From positions 124,001 through 188,000 of the forward strand of contig CABQNT010000001.1 in NCBI GenBank assembly GCA_902465605.1: DNA of 64,000 nucleotides, in the 5' to 3' direction. The notes beneath the pieces were generated by a model, which had not been told where the DNA came from, ran no database searches, and was given only the letters and a program-made list of their open reading frames with translations. Position numbers and translations under genes: made by a program. Origin of the DNA: Prevotella sp902465605 (lineage in GTDB: Bacteria; Bacteroidota; Bacteroidia; Bacteroidales; Bacteroidaceae). Shown piece by piece: positions 26,193 through 34,239 of this stretch (its first letter is position 1; each line of letters begins with the position of its first letter).

Positions 26193-27026
26193 TCAATGTT
26201 TGTTGGTTTCGTTATTGTATATTTCAATGCTGCCTGTATGAGGCTTCAGTTGGCTTAAATCGGGCAGCTTCATATAGTCGCCATAAATGTGTCGCAACAT
26301 GCGGTCGCTGTCATGGGGAGCCATGAACGGACGATTTTCAAACATAATGGTTGTCAATGGGAATATATCCTCTTCGTATCGGGGATTGTGAAACGGAATC
26401 CCAAGTCCGCTGGTAATCGTCTTTGCGCCCGTGATGCGATTCACCAAGCGCAGTAATGGGTAGATAAATCTTACATTCCACGCATACAGTCGTTTCACTT
26501 TTTTCATGCACTCTTCGTCGCTTCCCTTGTAAGTACGCATAAGTTTATACGCATGACCGAAGGAAAGTTCCGAGAGTTTGTGCGTCCACATGTGTTGCTT
26601 CTCCAAAGGGAAGATGTCTATATAGATGCCACGATGCTTAAAAAAGCGGTCGTAGTTGGGCTTCTCTTCGATATAGGAACAACGGTCGCGCACCTTTGCG
26701 TAATGGTAACAATAATTTGGGTCGGTGCAATGGGCTTGCAATGCCAATTCTTCAGGCAGTTCGTAGGGTAGTATTTCCAAAAGTCGCTCGTAGTCTGAGC
26801 GCATCATCTCAATGTCCAAGTCATCATCCCAAGGGATAAAACCGCCATGTCGAACAGCACCTATCAATGTTCCACTGCTGAGCCAATACCGAATGTTGTG
26901 GCGTTGGCATATCTTATCAACCTCAACAAGGATGTGCAGCATGCGCATCTGTTGGCGGCGCAGCAACGAGCCGTCGGGATTGAAGCGTTGGCGCAGTTCC
27001 TCGTGTGGTATGAGTGGTGTGTTCAT
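26193..27026 (-). CDS. licD: LicD family phosphotransferase
   Basis: Enzyme of 277 residues of the LicD family, which in studied cases transfers phosphocholine or a related phospho-alcohol from a CDP carrier to a glycan. The core motif WLSSGTLIGAVRHGGFIPW followed by DDDLDI, near residues 45-70, contains the metal-binding acidic cluster. YHYAKVRDR and the RGIYIDIFPLE motif follow. The start at 27026 (MNTPLIPHEELRQRF) is preferred over 27068, since the upstream gene ends at 27037. The nucleotidyltransferase two genes upstream could supply its CDP-linked donor. Confidence 0.88.
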   Translation of the reverse strand: MNTPLIPHEELRQRFNPDGSLLRRQQMRMLHILVEVDKICQRHNIRYWLSSGTLIGAVRHGGFIPWDDDLDIEMMRSDYERLLEILPYELPEELALQAHCTDPNYCYHYAKVRDRCSYIEEKPNYDRFFKHRGIYIDIFPLEKQHMWTHKLSELSFGHAYKLMRTYKGSDEECMKKVKRLYAWNVRFIYPLLRLVNRITGAKTITSGLGIPFHNPRYEEDIFPLTTIMFENRPFMAPHDSDRMLRHIYGDYMKLPDLSQLKPHTGSIEIYNNETNKH

Positions 27027-27036
27027 GAGTGCTGTT

Positions 27037-28047
27037 TTATTTTGACAATTGACGCATCCCCCATTCATAAACCTTGTCGATATGTGGAACCTCTACACCG
27101 TGTTGATGCGCCAAACGGTGGATGATAGCCAGCCCATAGGGGAAGTCTTCTGTGAAATACCTACTGGAAAAGTCGGGTTGATAACCTCCCTCAACGGCTT
27201 TCATGGGTGCAGGTATGCCTTGAAAGGCAGTAATGGACGACAGCTTTTTGCTTAAACTATGTGCATCCGTACTCTCGTAATAGTTGAGAACAGTGGGTAT
27301 TGCGCCCTGCTTTACCTTTAATTTGCTCAATAGAGTTTGAAGTTCTTCATCCATTTGGATGTATAATTGTGCGGCTTCATCGGTCCAATCGGTGTAGAAG
27401 AGCGGCACCTCTTTATATACTATCTCCTTGTGCCATGTGTGCCATAGCTCGTACAGACGAGCGGTGTGCAACAGCGGATTGCTATTTGTTAAACTCGCTT
27501 CGTAATAGTTATCTAACAAACTGATGGGGGTATGCAACATTTCTTGCAATGTTTCCCTTAATGCGTTGGTAGCCTCGCCACCTCGTTCAATTGTTAAATT
27601 GAGTTGAGGTTTATAGCCCAACAGCGATGCTCGATGTCCATATTGAGTGGTTCGGGCAATGAAAGGTACGCGCTGAAAGCCAAAGAGAGGAGTGGTTTCG
27701 GGCAATATATCCAACGCCTCAAAGAAGAAGCCCGTACTCGACACGATGCTTCCCACAGGTATGTGGGGCGACAGGTACTTACTTATTTGCTCCAGTGTGT
27801 CGTGCAGTGCATATCCCGGGAGACACAGCAAAACCAACTCTGCAGAAGGTATTACTTCTTTGGCATGCGTACTGATGTGGCATAACTCTCCTTTCAACAC
27901 CTCTTCATTGGGGGTGTCAATGAGCAAATGATGCGTCCACCGTTCGGGATGTCGTGTCAACAAACTCACCTCATGAGTGGGTTGTGCAGCCAAGAAGCCA
28001 GCCACCACATGCCCTAAGTTACCTCCACCGCAAATACATATTTTCAT
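27037..28047 (-). CDS. NAD(P)-dependent octopine/nopaline dehydrogenase family protein
   Basis: Protein of 336 residues in the opine dehydrogenase family. The Rossmann motif GGGNLGHVVAGFLA is at residues 7-20; the octopine-DH domain includes the segment SNPLLHTARLYELW near 190, with the conserved histidine of the catalytic pair. Characterised members join an amino acid amine to a 2-oxo acid by reductive condensation. Here the gene starts directly after the nucleotidyltransferase/PLP fusion (stop and start adjacent, 28048/28047) and precedes licD, so it probably helps make or modify the transferred group rather than act in catabolism. That role is inference. Confidence 0.83.
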   Translation of the reverse strand: MKICICGGGNLGHVVAGFLAAQPTHEVSLLTRHPERWTHHLLIDTPNEEVLKGELCHISTHAKEVIPSAELVLLCLPGYALHDTLEQISKYLSPHIPVGSIVSSTGFFFEALDILPETTPLFGFQRVPFIARTTQYGHRASLLGYKPQLNLTIERGGEATNALRETLQEMLHTPISLLDNYYEASLTNSNPLLHTARLYELWHTWHKEIVYKEVPLFYTDWTDEAAQLYIQMDEELQTLLSKLKVKQGAIPTVLNYYESTDAHSLSKKLSSITAFQGIPAPMKAVEGGYQPDFSSRYFTEDFPYGLAIIHRLAHQHGVEVPHIDKVYEWGMRQLSK

Positions 28048-29874
28048 TTATATGGTTTCGTTTTGTAGGTTGAGCAATGCTGTAATCAGTTGGTCGTTGT
28101 CCGCTTGGTTGCGGATAGAGATGCGAATATAGTTCAATCCTTTGAGCGATGTCTTGCTGTTGCAATCTTTTATCATGATGTCGAAGCGTGCCAACAGCTG
28201 TTTAGTCAGTTCGGCTGCGGTATAGGGCGGTTTCACCTCGCAACAGAAGTAGTTGGCTTGGGTTGGTAGAACACGCAAAAAATGTATCTCCTTCAATCGT
28301 AAGGCAAAGCGATTGCGCTCGTCAATAAATTGCTGACATGCCTTTTCGTATTGTGCTTGATATTTATTGTATATCTGCATGAAGAACTCGGCAAACGAGT
28401 TGATATTCCATATTGACACGTCTTTCTTGATGCGAGCAATGGTTTCTCGTTGTGAAGTAGCCAAGATGCCTAACCGAAGTCCAGGGACGCCGTACGATTT
28501 TGAAATACTTTTCATAACCAACAGATTGGGATATGCTTCCAAAGTCTCATCACAGAGAAGTGAGTTGTGTAGAAAATCATCACTAAAGTCTACAAACGAC
28601 TCGTCAACCACTAACTGTATATTTCGCTCCTTGCACCATGCTGCCAGTCTCACAACATCGGCTTTGGGTATGAAGTTACCCGAGGGATTGTCTGGATTGA
28701 TGAGCAACAGCATGTCTATGGACTTGTCTTTGTAGAAATTCATCAAGTCGTTGGCAGTATATTGCAGCGTGTCCAAGGGCGGAACAAACGCTACTATCTG
28801 CTCTTTTCGCAGTCGATGCGGATATTCCTCAAAGGTGGGGAACACCATGCCCACATTACCTTTAACGTTCTCCATGAGGCTCTTGATGAGTTCTGCCGCT
28901 CCGTTGCCCACCACCATGTATTCTTGTTTAATGCCAAAACACTTGCCTGCCAACAGCGAGTTGACGTACATGCCCGAAGGATATTCGGTCAAAAGGGTGT
29001 CAAAGTTGGCTTTCATCTCGGCTTTCATCTGCTCACAAGGAAAGTAGGGGTTTACCAAATAGCAGTAGTCCAGCATCTTTGGAAAACGCCAGTGCCCACC
29101 ATAGCGATAGTTATACCGCTTGATCATCTCGTCGTCTTTAGCGAAAATGGTTTCTGCAATGTCCAAGTCTTGCACGTCGTCTATCTCGTACCACTTCTCA
29201 TTGCCAATGTCAAGTGCTTTGAGGTTGGTTTTGTCCAAGAGCGTAATCACGCGCAACACCTGTTCGTAATATTCGTTATTGCCCAAAGCTTTACAATAAG
29301 CATCGAGAAAAGGAACGTACTGTGTTTGCGAAAACGCTTTGCTAAACTTGTAAATGTTCACCGTTTTATAATACGAGTCAACCTCCTGATAGTTAAAAGC
29401 CTTTTTGGGAACAAAGTTTACGATGTTGCCATCGCTGTCAATGCGCACCATGGTGCCGTCCATCCATGTTTCATATTTGGCAACGAGTGCAATGTTGGGA
29501 CGTTCGTCGGCAAGAATCATGGAGAAAAGTCGGTCAGAGAAGATGAGGTCCGACTCTATCAAGAGCGTGTCGTCTTCTTGCATTTGCTCCTTTACCAACG
29601 ACAATGAATAAATATTATTGGTGCGGTCGTAAATAGGATTTTCTACATATTCTATCTTTAGAGCGTCTGCATATCGCTCTCCGATGTGGTGGATGAGTTC
29701 TTTTCCCTTATAGCCCACCACCATCAGTACACGTTTTAGATGCAATGTGGAGAGTTGCGTAAGCATACGGTCAATGAGCCTTACCCCATTAACGGGTACC
29801 ATACATTTGGTGTTTTCCTTGGTGTAGCTTCCTAAGCGACGCCCCATTCCAGCGGCTAATATAATGGCTTGCAT
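28048..29874 (-). CDS. Fusion: CTP:phosphoalcohol nucleotidyltransferase + CobD/HisC-like PLP enzyme
   Basis: Protein of 608 residues in two parts. Residues 1 to about 240 form a LicC-type nucleotidyltransferase: LAAGMGRRLG at 6-15, the CTP-site segment TKCMVPVNG, and LLIESDLIFSD near 104-114. Residues about 255-608 are a fold-type I PLP enzyme of the HisC/CobD group: NPDNPSGNFIP near 393-403, DESFVDFS at 424-431, and SISKSYGVPGLRLG with likely PLP lysine K459. The DESFVDF and PGLRLG forms resemble CobD (threonine-phosphate decarboxylase) more than HisC. The fused enzyme could make a phospho-amino-alcohol or aminoalkylphosphonate and activate it as a CDP ester, comparable to known PntC-transaminase fusions. 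A promoter box is at 29909-29916. Confidence 0.85.
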   Translation of the reverse strand: MQAIILAAGMGRRLGSYTKENTKCMVPVNGVRLIDRMLTQLSTLHLKRVLMVVGYKGKELIHHIGERYADALKIEYVENPIYDRTNNIYSLSLVKEQMQEDDTLLIESDLIFSDRLFSMILADERPNIALVAKYETWMDGTMVRIDSDGNIVNFVPKKAFNYQEVDSYYKTVNIYKFSKAFSQTQYVPFLDAYCKALGNNEYYEQVLRVITLLDKTNLKALDIGNEKWYEIDDVQDLDIAETIFAKDDEMIKRYNYRYGGHWRFPKMLDYCYLVNPYFPCEQMKAEMKANFDTLLTEYPSGMYVNSLLAGKCFGIKQEYMVVGNGAAELIKSLMENVKGNVGMVFPTFEEYPHRLRKEQIVAFVPPLDTLQYTANDLMNFYKDKSIDMLLLINPDNPSGNFIPKADVVRLAAWCKERNIQLVVDESFVDFSDDFLHNSLLCDETLEAYPNLLVMKSISKSYGVPGLRLGILATSQRETIARIKKDVSIWNINSFAEFFMQIYNKYQAQYEKACQQFIDERNRFALRLKEIHFLRVLPTQANYFCCEVKPPYTAAELTKQLLARFDIMIKDCNSKTSLKGLNYIRISIRNQADNDQLITALLNLQNETI

Positions 29875-29908
29875 GTGTTAAATTTCTGCTTTGATTTTCA
29901 ATAATGAG

Positions 29909-29916
29909 CAAATATA
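29909..29916 (-). promoter_or_regulatory. Promoter -7 box for the fusion gene
   Basis: TATATTTG on the minus strand, 34 bases before the fusion start, inside the 70-base gap after the flippase gene. It suggests the four downstream genes can be transcribed separately from the flippase. Confidence 0.5.
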
Positions 29917-29944
29917 CATAAAAATATGGATTTAGGGGATGTCC

Positions 29945-31396
29945 TTAACGCTTTTTCTTCCATTTAGAAAGAATGGCTGTTTGGCATTCGCGGAGTATCT
30001 CTGCTTTGGCAACGCGCATGATGACGTAATACAAAACAGCTGCCATTACCACCCTAATGATTAATAATGGAAGCAGATGAGTGATGCCCAACGTGGCATA
30101 GTAGGTCACAACCATGACCCCTGATGCACTAACTGTAAAGGGCAACACATCCTTAAAAAACTGCGGAAGCGTGTATCCAGTGGACTTTCTCACGAAGTAG
30201 AACCACACAAAAAGCCAACTCACGTTGAGGCATACATAGGCAATAACCATGTTGCGGATGCCGTAGGGCCACAGCAATAGCATGAGGACGATTTGTAATA
30301 CGCCTAAGGCAACGGTGCAACCAAGGTAGATATTGGCTTTCCCCTTGCTGATAATGAGGTTCGACATCAGTGTGATGAGGGGAAAAACAGCCCCACTCAC
30401 GCACAACAGCCGAAGGAGTTGGGCACTGGGAAGCCATTTCTCGGTAATGGTAAGCACGATGAATTCGCGCGATACCAGTCCCAGTCCCAACAAGAGGGGG
30501 AAACTGAGAAATGCCGAAAAGCGCATCATCTTGCGAAAAGCGTGCAGCTGTCGGTCGGCCTCGTTCTTCAGTTCAACGAGTACAGGTTGTGCTACTTGGT
30601 TCACTATGCTCTGCACCAACTGAAATCCTTTGCTGTCCCATTGGTAGGCTTGGTTGTATTGTCCCACGTCGTGTTTGGTGTATAACCTGCCCAACAGAAT
30701 GTTCAGCACGTTGTTGTTGACTTGGGTAATGAGCGTGGTGAGTAGGATTTTGAATGAGAACTTGAACATTCGTCTCACGGGAGCAAACGAAATGTGGTGT
30801 ACGGAGGGTCGCCAAGGCGAATAATGCCAATAGAGTAGGGTGCACAGCAGGATGTACACCAAACTTTGGGTGGCTAATGACCAATAACGAAAACCGCCCC
30901 ACGCCATCAGTACTCCCGTGACGCTCGACAGCAATACGGCAACGATGTTGGCTTTGGCTTGTTGCTTGGCGTGTAAGTTCTTGAACAACCATGCCGATTG
31001 GGCAGTGCCGAACGAGGCGAAGAGGATGCCTAAAAAACTGTACCGGCATAGGGATGTCAGGGCTGGCGTATCGTAGAAGGAAGCAATTAGGGGAGCGGAT
31101 AGGAACAAAAGGATGTACAAGGTGCCGCCAACCAAGATGTTGAACCAAAATACAGCGTTGTAGTCATCGTGGGTAGGGGATTTCATGTTGGTGATGGCTA
31201 CCGTGAATCCACTGTTTTGAAGGGCGATGGCAACTAACTGAAAAATGGCTATCATCGCCATCATGCCATAGTCTTCGTCGGACAGGATACGACCCAGCAT
31301 GATGCCAAACACCACGCCTACCAATTGCAGGGTGATGTTGCTCATCGCCCCCCAAAATATACCTTTTGTCGTTTTCTCTTTGAGTGTCTCTGTCAT
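29945..31396 (-). CDS. Oligosaccharide flippase (Wzx / MATE-like)
   Basis: Inner-membrane polysaccharide flippase of 483 residues with about 12-14 hydrophobic helices. The N-terminus KEKTTKGIFWGAMSNI and the segment FGIMLGRILSDEDYGMMAMI are typical of the polysaccharide biosynthesis protein family that moves undecaprenyl-linked repeats across the membrane. It is the first gene of the cluster with the nucleotidyltransferase fusion, opine-DH-like enzyme, LicD and glycosyltransferase. No polymerase (Wzy) or initiating transferase is in the window, so the cluster may serve a glycan built elsewhere. Confidence 0.9.
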   Translation of the reverse strand: MTETLKEKTTKGIFWGAMSNITLQLVGVVFGIMLGRILSDEDYGMMAMIAIFQLVAIALQNSGFTVAITNMKSPTHDDYNAVFWFNILVGGTLYILLFLSAPLIASFYDTPALTSLCRYSFLGILFASFGTAQSAWLFKNLHAKQQAKANIVAVLLSSVTGVLMAWGGFRYWSLATQSLVYILLCTLLYWHYSPWRPSVHHISFAPVRRMFKFSFKILLTTLITQVNNNVLNILLGRLYTKHDVGQYNQAYQWDSKGFQLVQSIVNQVAQPVLVELKNEADRQLHAFRKMMRFSAFLSFPLLLGLGLVSREFIVLTITEKWLPSAQLLRLLCVSGAVFPLITLMSNLIISKGKANIYLGCTVALGVLQIVLMLLLWPYGIRNMVIAYVCLNVSWLFVWFYFVRKSTGYTLPQFFKDVLPFTVSASGVMVVTYYATLGITHLLPLLIIRVVMAAVLYYVIMRVAKAEILRECQTAILSKWKKKR

Positions 31397-31414
31397 CCGC
31401 AGCGAATTTGGTTA

Positions 31415-31446
31415 CAAAAATACTTGTTTTTAGGCAGAAGTACAAG
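31415..31446 (-). promoter_or_regulatory. Promoter of the flippase gene
   Basis: CTTG (-33-like, 31443-31446), 20-base spacer and TATTTTTG (-7, 31415-31422) on the minus strand, about 19 bases before the ATG. Confidence 0.5.
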
Positions 31447-31745
31447 TTTTTTTCGCGCATAAGACCACGCTGATATTCTCTTTGACTCGCAGGTCACGCC
31501 CATCTTGTGGAAACCTATCAAGGAATGGTCCCGCAGATAACGCATATTTCGCTGATTCTTGTGTGCCAAGAGCCTCGGTTGATTGATGGCGGATGAAAAA
31601 TGGCTTTGATTTTCTGAAATATATTGACAAACGCTCTCTAAATACGGGCATATTTGTAACGAAGTGGAGGCTTGCTCGCAAATACGAGAAAAACAGGAGT
31701 AGCTGATACTCAATGTGTTATGAAAATCTTGGTGTTGTTTGGTCG

Positions 31746-31872
31746 TAAAAACAGTGCGAAATGGCCGCAAAAACCATGATTTTGCGTTAGAAAAGCAAAG
31801 GGTTAGGCATGTTATTGCATTGATATTGGCCAGTTAACTCAATGAGTTAACCCGTCAATGTCATGCCTGTTG
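31746..31872. repeat. 22-bp-period array 3 (six cores)
   Basis: Cores start at 31746, 31768, 31790, 31812, 31834 and 31856: TAAAAACAGTGCGAAAT, CAAAAACCATGATTTTG, GAAAAGCAAAGGGTTAG, TTATTGCATTGATATTG, TTAACTCAATGAGTTAA and CAATGTCATGCCTGTTG, at an exact 22-bp period. The fifth sits in a perfect 19-bp palindrome, GTTAACTCAATGAGTTAAC (31833-31851, single central A). Confidence 0.72.
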
Positions 31873-31990
31873 CCCTATTAAAGGTTCAGAACATCCAAAA
31901 TATCCCCTATATTTTTTCTATTTGTGAGGTTCCAGAAGTGTTAAAATTAGGGAAGAAAAACGGACAAAATTAGGGATTCGCACCTTTTTA

Positions 31991-33478
31991 TCAATTCTCC
32001 ATGTCACGTTGTATTGGGCTTGTTGGTCGTAGCACAGATGCCATGCTATGCAGGTGGGGCATAGAGCGCAATTTTTTAGTGAGCCGACTTTTGGTAGACC
32101 TTACGGCTTGTTCCGAGCAGCAAAATGCCTTAGCTTTCTCGCTGTCGGCCATGCCGTTGCGTTCCATGATGCAGAAAAATGTTTCTTTGGGTGTCAGTGC
32201 CAGTGACTGGTTGTTGAGCAGTTCAGCCAGTTCGGCATCGATATTGAGCATGATGCTGGCCACGGCAACCTGTTCTTTCTTGCCAAACTGGCTGATGTTG
32301 CCATTGTGTAGGATGGCATCAAGCACGTCGATGCCCAGCTTGATTTGTGCCACCGACTCATAATTGCGGTCTGCTTGCATGGTTGGGGGCAGCTTGCGTT
32401 TCAGTTGTTCCAACTCTTTCAGTCGGCTGTCCATCGCCTGTTTCATCTCTTCTATCGTGAGGTTTTTGGCCGAGAGCCGTGTGTGCAGTTCGTCTTTGAT
32501 GTCGGCTATTTGCTCTTGGAATCGCTTGTATAGCAGGTGATTGCGTCGGTAATACCAGTAGGAGAGGACAAACAGTAGCAGCAAGAGGGCGATGATGACG
32601 ACCGAGTAGCGGTATCGTTGGCGGGCACGATCCAATTGTAGCACGGCGTTGTCGTAGTCGTTTTGCACCTTGATGATGTCGGTGTGCGTTTTCTCCGAGT
32701 AAAGCGAGTCGTCGAGTGCTTTGAGGCGCAGCATCGATTCGTATGCCTTGCGGTAGTCACCGTGTGTCTCGTGCAAGTGCGTTTCGGCGAGCAATCGGTT
32801 GTACGCCATGGTAGAGTTGCTCTTTTTCGACATCATCGACATGACGAGCCTTACCTTCTCGGGCTGGTCTTGCCGAGTGTAGATTTGGCTGAGTAGCGTG
32901 AGTGCGTTGCCAAGGGCTGACGAGTCTTGTGCCAGCATGAACGCTTGGTAGGCGTGATGCTCGGCTGATGCAAGCGAATCGCGCAGCAGGTCGTAATGAG
33001 CCAGGTGCTTTTGGATGACCGACTGCTGTCCTCTGCCAACCTTGTGGTAATACAACATGGCTGTTTTGGTGGCGTTGCGGGCACTGTCGGGCAGCTCCAT
33101 ATTGAAAAATGTATTGGCCTTGTTCACCAGAACGTCGACGATATGTTCGGGCTTTCCATACGTCATGGCATATTTTAGGGCGCGGTTCTGGTATTGCAGG
33201 GCCAGTTCGTTGGCACCGCTGTTCTCGTTGATCCACCCGATGTACTGGTAAATATGGAAGATGGTTTTGGCACTGTCGAGCGTGGGAATCAGTCGCTCGG
33301 CTTGCTTCAGTTGCACCATGGCAGCCTTTAAGTTGTGTTGGTCGATATACTGCAGGGCGCTGTCAATGTAGGTGCGGGCTTGTTGCTCGGGTGCGGGGAG
33401 GGCGCTTTTTTGGCTGCTCGGGTTGCATGCGCCGAGTAGAAGGGTGGTAAAAAGCAGCATCACGAATATCTTTTGCAT
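31991..33478 (-). CDS. TPR-containing membrane regulator (lipoprotein signal, C-terminal HTH)
   Basis: Protein of 495 residues typical of Bacteroidales TPR regulators. The start at 33478 gives a lipoprotein-like signal (MQKIFVMLLFTTLLLGAC, Cys 18); upstream codons are not supported. Tetratricopeptide-like helices fill residues about 35-280, a transmembrane helix lies near 300-320 (YSVVIIALLLLLFVLSYWYY), a coiled coil near 335-385, and a helix-turn-helix-like C-terminus near 455-480 (KAKAFCCSEQAVRSTKSRL). The layout suggests periplasmic sensing coupled to a cytoplasmic DNA-binding tail. A lipobox together with an internal membrane helix is unusual but recurrent in this family. Targets are unknown. 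Confidence 0.8.
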   Translation of the reverse strand: MQKIFVMLLFTTLLLGACNPSSQKSALPAPEQQARTYIDSALQYIDQHNLKAAMVQLKQAERLIPTLDSAKTIFHIYQYIGWINENSGANELALQYQNRALKYAMTYGKPEHIVDVLVNKANTFFNMELPDSARNATKTAMLYYHKVGRGQQSVIQKHLAHYDLLRDSLASAEHHAYQAFMLAQDSSALGNALTLLSQIYTRQDQPEKVRLVMSMMSKKSNSTMAYNRLLAETHLHETHGDYRKAYESMLRLKALDDSLYSEKTHTDIIKVQNDYDNAVLQLDRARQRYRYSVVIIALLLLLFVLSYWYYRRNHLLYKRFQEQIADIKDELHTRLSAKNLTIEEMKQAMDSRLKELEQLKRKLPPTMQADRNYESVAQIKLGIDVLDAILHNGNISQFGKKEQVAVASIMLNIDAELAELLNNQSLALTPKETFFCIMERNGMADSEKAKAFCCSEQAVRSTKSRLTKKLRSMPHLHSMASVLRPTSPIQRDMEN

Positions 33479-33509
33479 ACGGCTGTGTTTTGGTCTTTTT
33501 TGTTCAGGG

Positions 33510-33517
33510 CAAAGATA
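33510..33517 (-). promoter_or_regulatory. Promoter -7 box for the TPR regulator
   Basis: TATCTTTG on the minus strand, about 32 bases upstream of the start at 33478. Confidence 0.5.
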
Positions 33518-33630
33518 TAAAAAACAATTCATATTCGTTCTTTGATGTGTCAAAAGAGATGTTGGCGGTATTTTAAATACCTGAAAGCCAGATGTTTGCG
33601 TTTTCTGCGTGTGTCAATGTCTATCAGGCT

Positions 33631-33662
33631 ATTGACAAGGGCAGTCTGAAGTTGTATCTTTG
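33631..33662 (+). promoter_or_regulatory. Promoter of the tandem TonB-C-like genes
   Basis: ATTGACA (-33 region, 33631-33637) and TATCTTTG (-7, 33655-33662) with 20-base spacing. The leader to 33782 would be about 115 bases. Confidence 0.55.
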
Positions 33663-33781
33663 TCTGCGAAAGCTATATGCAAATCTGAAGTACAGTTCGC
33701 ACCTGTCTTTGGTTTCCTCGGTCATAGACGGTGCGGATGTACTTTTTGAAAGGATGAAACAATGTTTAAAAAAGATAAGAT

Positions 33782-34237
33782 ATGAAGAAATATGGTATTT
33801 TGTTGGTTATGTTTTGCTTCGTTGTTCTTCAGATGACGTGGTCGCAAAGTCACAAGAAAAGCTTGCCACGACCAGATGGAAACAATTGTTGGTCTGTCAT
33901 TGACGACATGCCTGTTTATCCTGGTGGAACAGTCGCCTTGCGCAAATGGATGATAGATTCTGTGGCTCCCGGGCTGGACAGTATTAAAAGCTCGGCAGAA
34001 GGAAAGTTGTTGATATCGTTTGTCGTTCTGGAAAATGGCGCTTGTGACAGTTTTAAAGTGGTAAAATCGGTGGATCCCGAGATTGATACCTTATTTCTAA
34101 ACGGACTGAAAAGGATGCGGAGGTGGACCCTTTGTAAGCACAGAGGCAAGGCTATGCCTGTAAAATTTTGCTTTCCTATCACGATTAAGAGGGAGCGTGA
34201 GAATGAAAAAAATACTGTTTCCAAAACTAAAGAATAA
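33782..34237 (+). CDS. Secreted TonB C-terminal-domain-like protein 1
   Basis: Protein of 151 residues with a signal peptide (KKYGILLVMFCFVVLQMTWSQ) and one domain resembling the TonB C-terminal region. The Bacteroidetes motif PVYPGGTVALRKW is near 43-55 and is followed by SFVVLENGACDSFKVVKSVDPEID, the usual beta-alpha-beta pattern. It lacks a membrane anchor and the proline-rich spacer, so it is not a working energy transducer by itself. It is followed 2 bases later by a paralogue of the same layout. Possible roles are binding TonB-dependent receptors or modulating TonB. Confidence 0.75.
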   Translation: MKKYGILLVMFCFVVLQMTWSQSHKKSLPRPDGNNCWSVIDDMPVYPGGTVALRKWMIDSVAPGLDSIKSSAEGKLLISFVVLENGACDSFKVVKSVDPEIDTLFLNGLKRMRRWTLCKHRGKAMPVKFCFPITIKRERENEKNTVSKTKE

Positions 34238-34239
34238 AT

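Larger units (their letters stand above)
31397..31990. other. Intergenic region flippase / TPR regulator
   Basis: About 590 bases. It holds the flippase promoter, the third 22-bp-period array (31746-31872) and, near the TPR gene end, two direct copies of AAAATTAGGGA (31943 and 31966). I see no gene. Confidence 0.6.
33479..33781. other. Divergent intergenic region TPR regulator / TonB-like gene
   Basis: About 300 bases. It holds the minus-strand promoter box (33510-33517), a perfect 15-bp palindrome GGTATTTTAAATACC (33567-33581) and the plus-strand promoter (33631-33662). Frames running through it show no family features. Confidence 0.55.

Noticed and set aside
25161..31396. Complete capsule locus
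   Set aside because: No polymerase, initiating transferase or chain-length regulator lies in the window; it is only a decoration and export module as far as can be seen.
33592..33903. Plus-strand frame of 103 codons before the TonB-like gene
   Set aside because: It overlaps the better supported secreted protein at 33782, has its start before the promoter box and shows no recognisable features.
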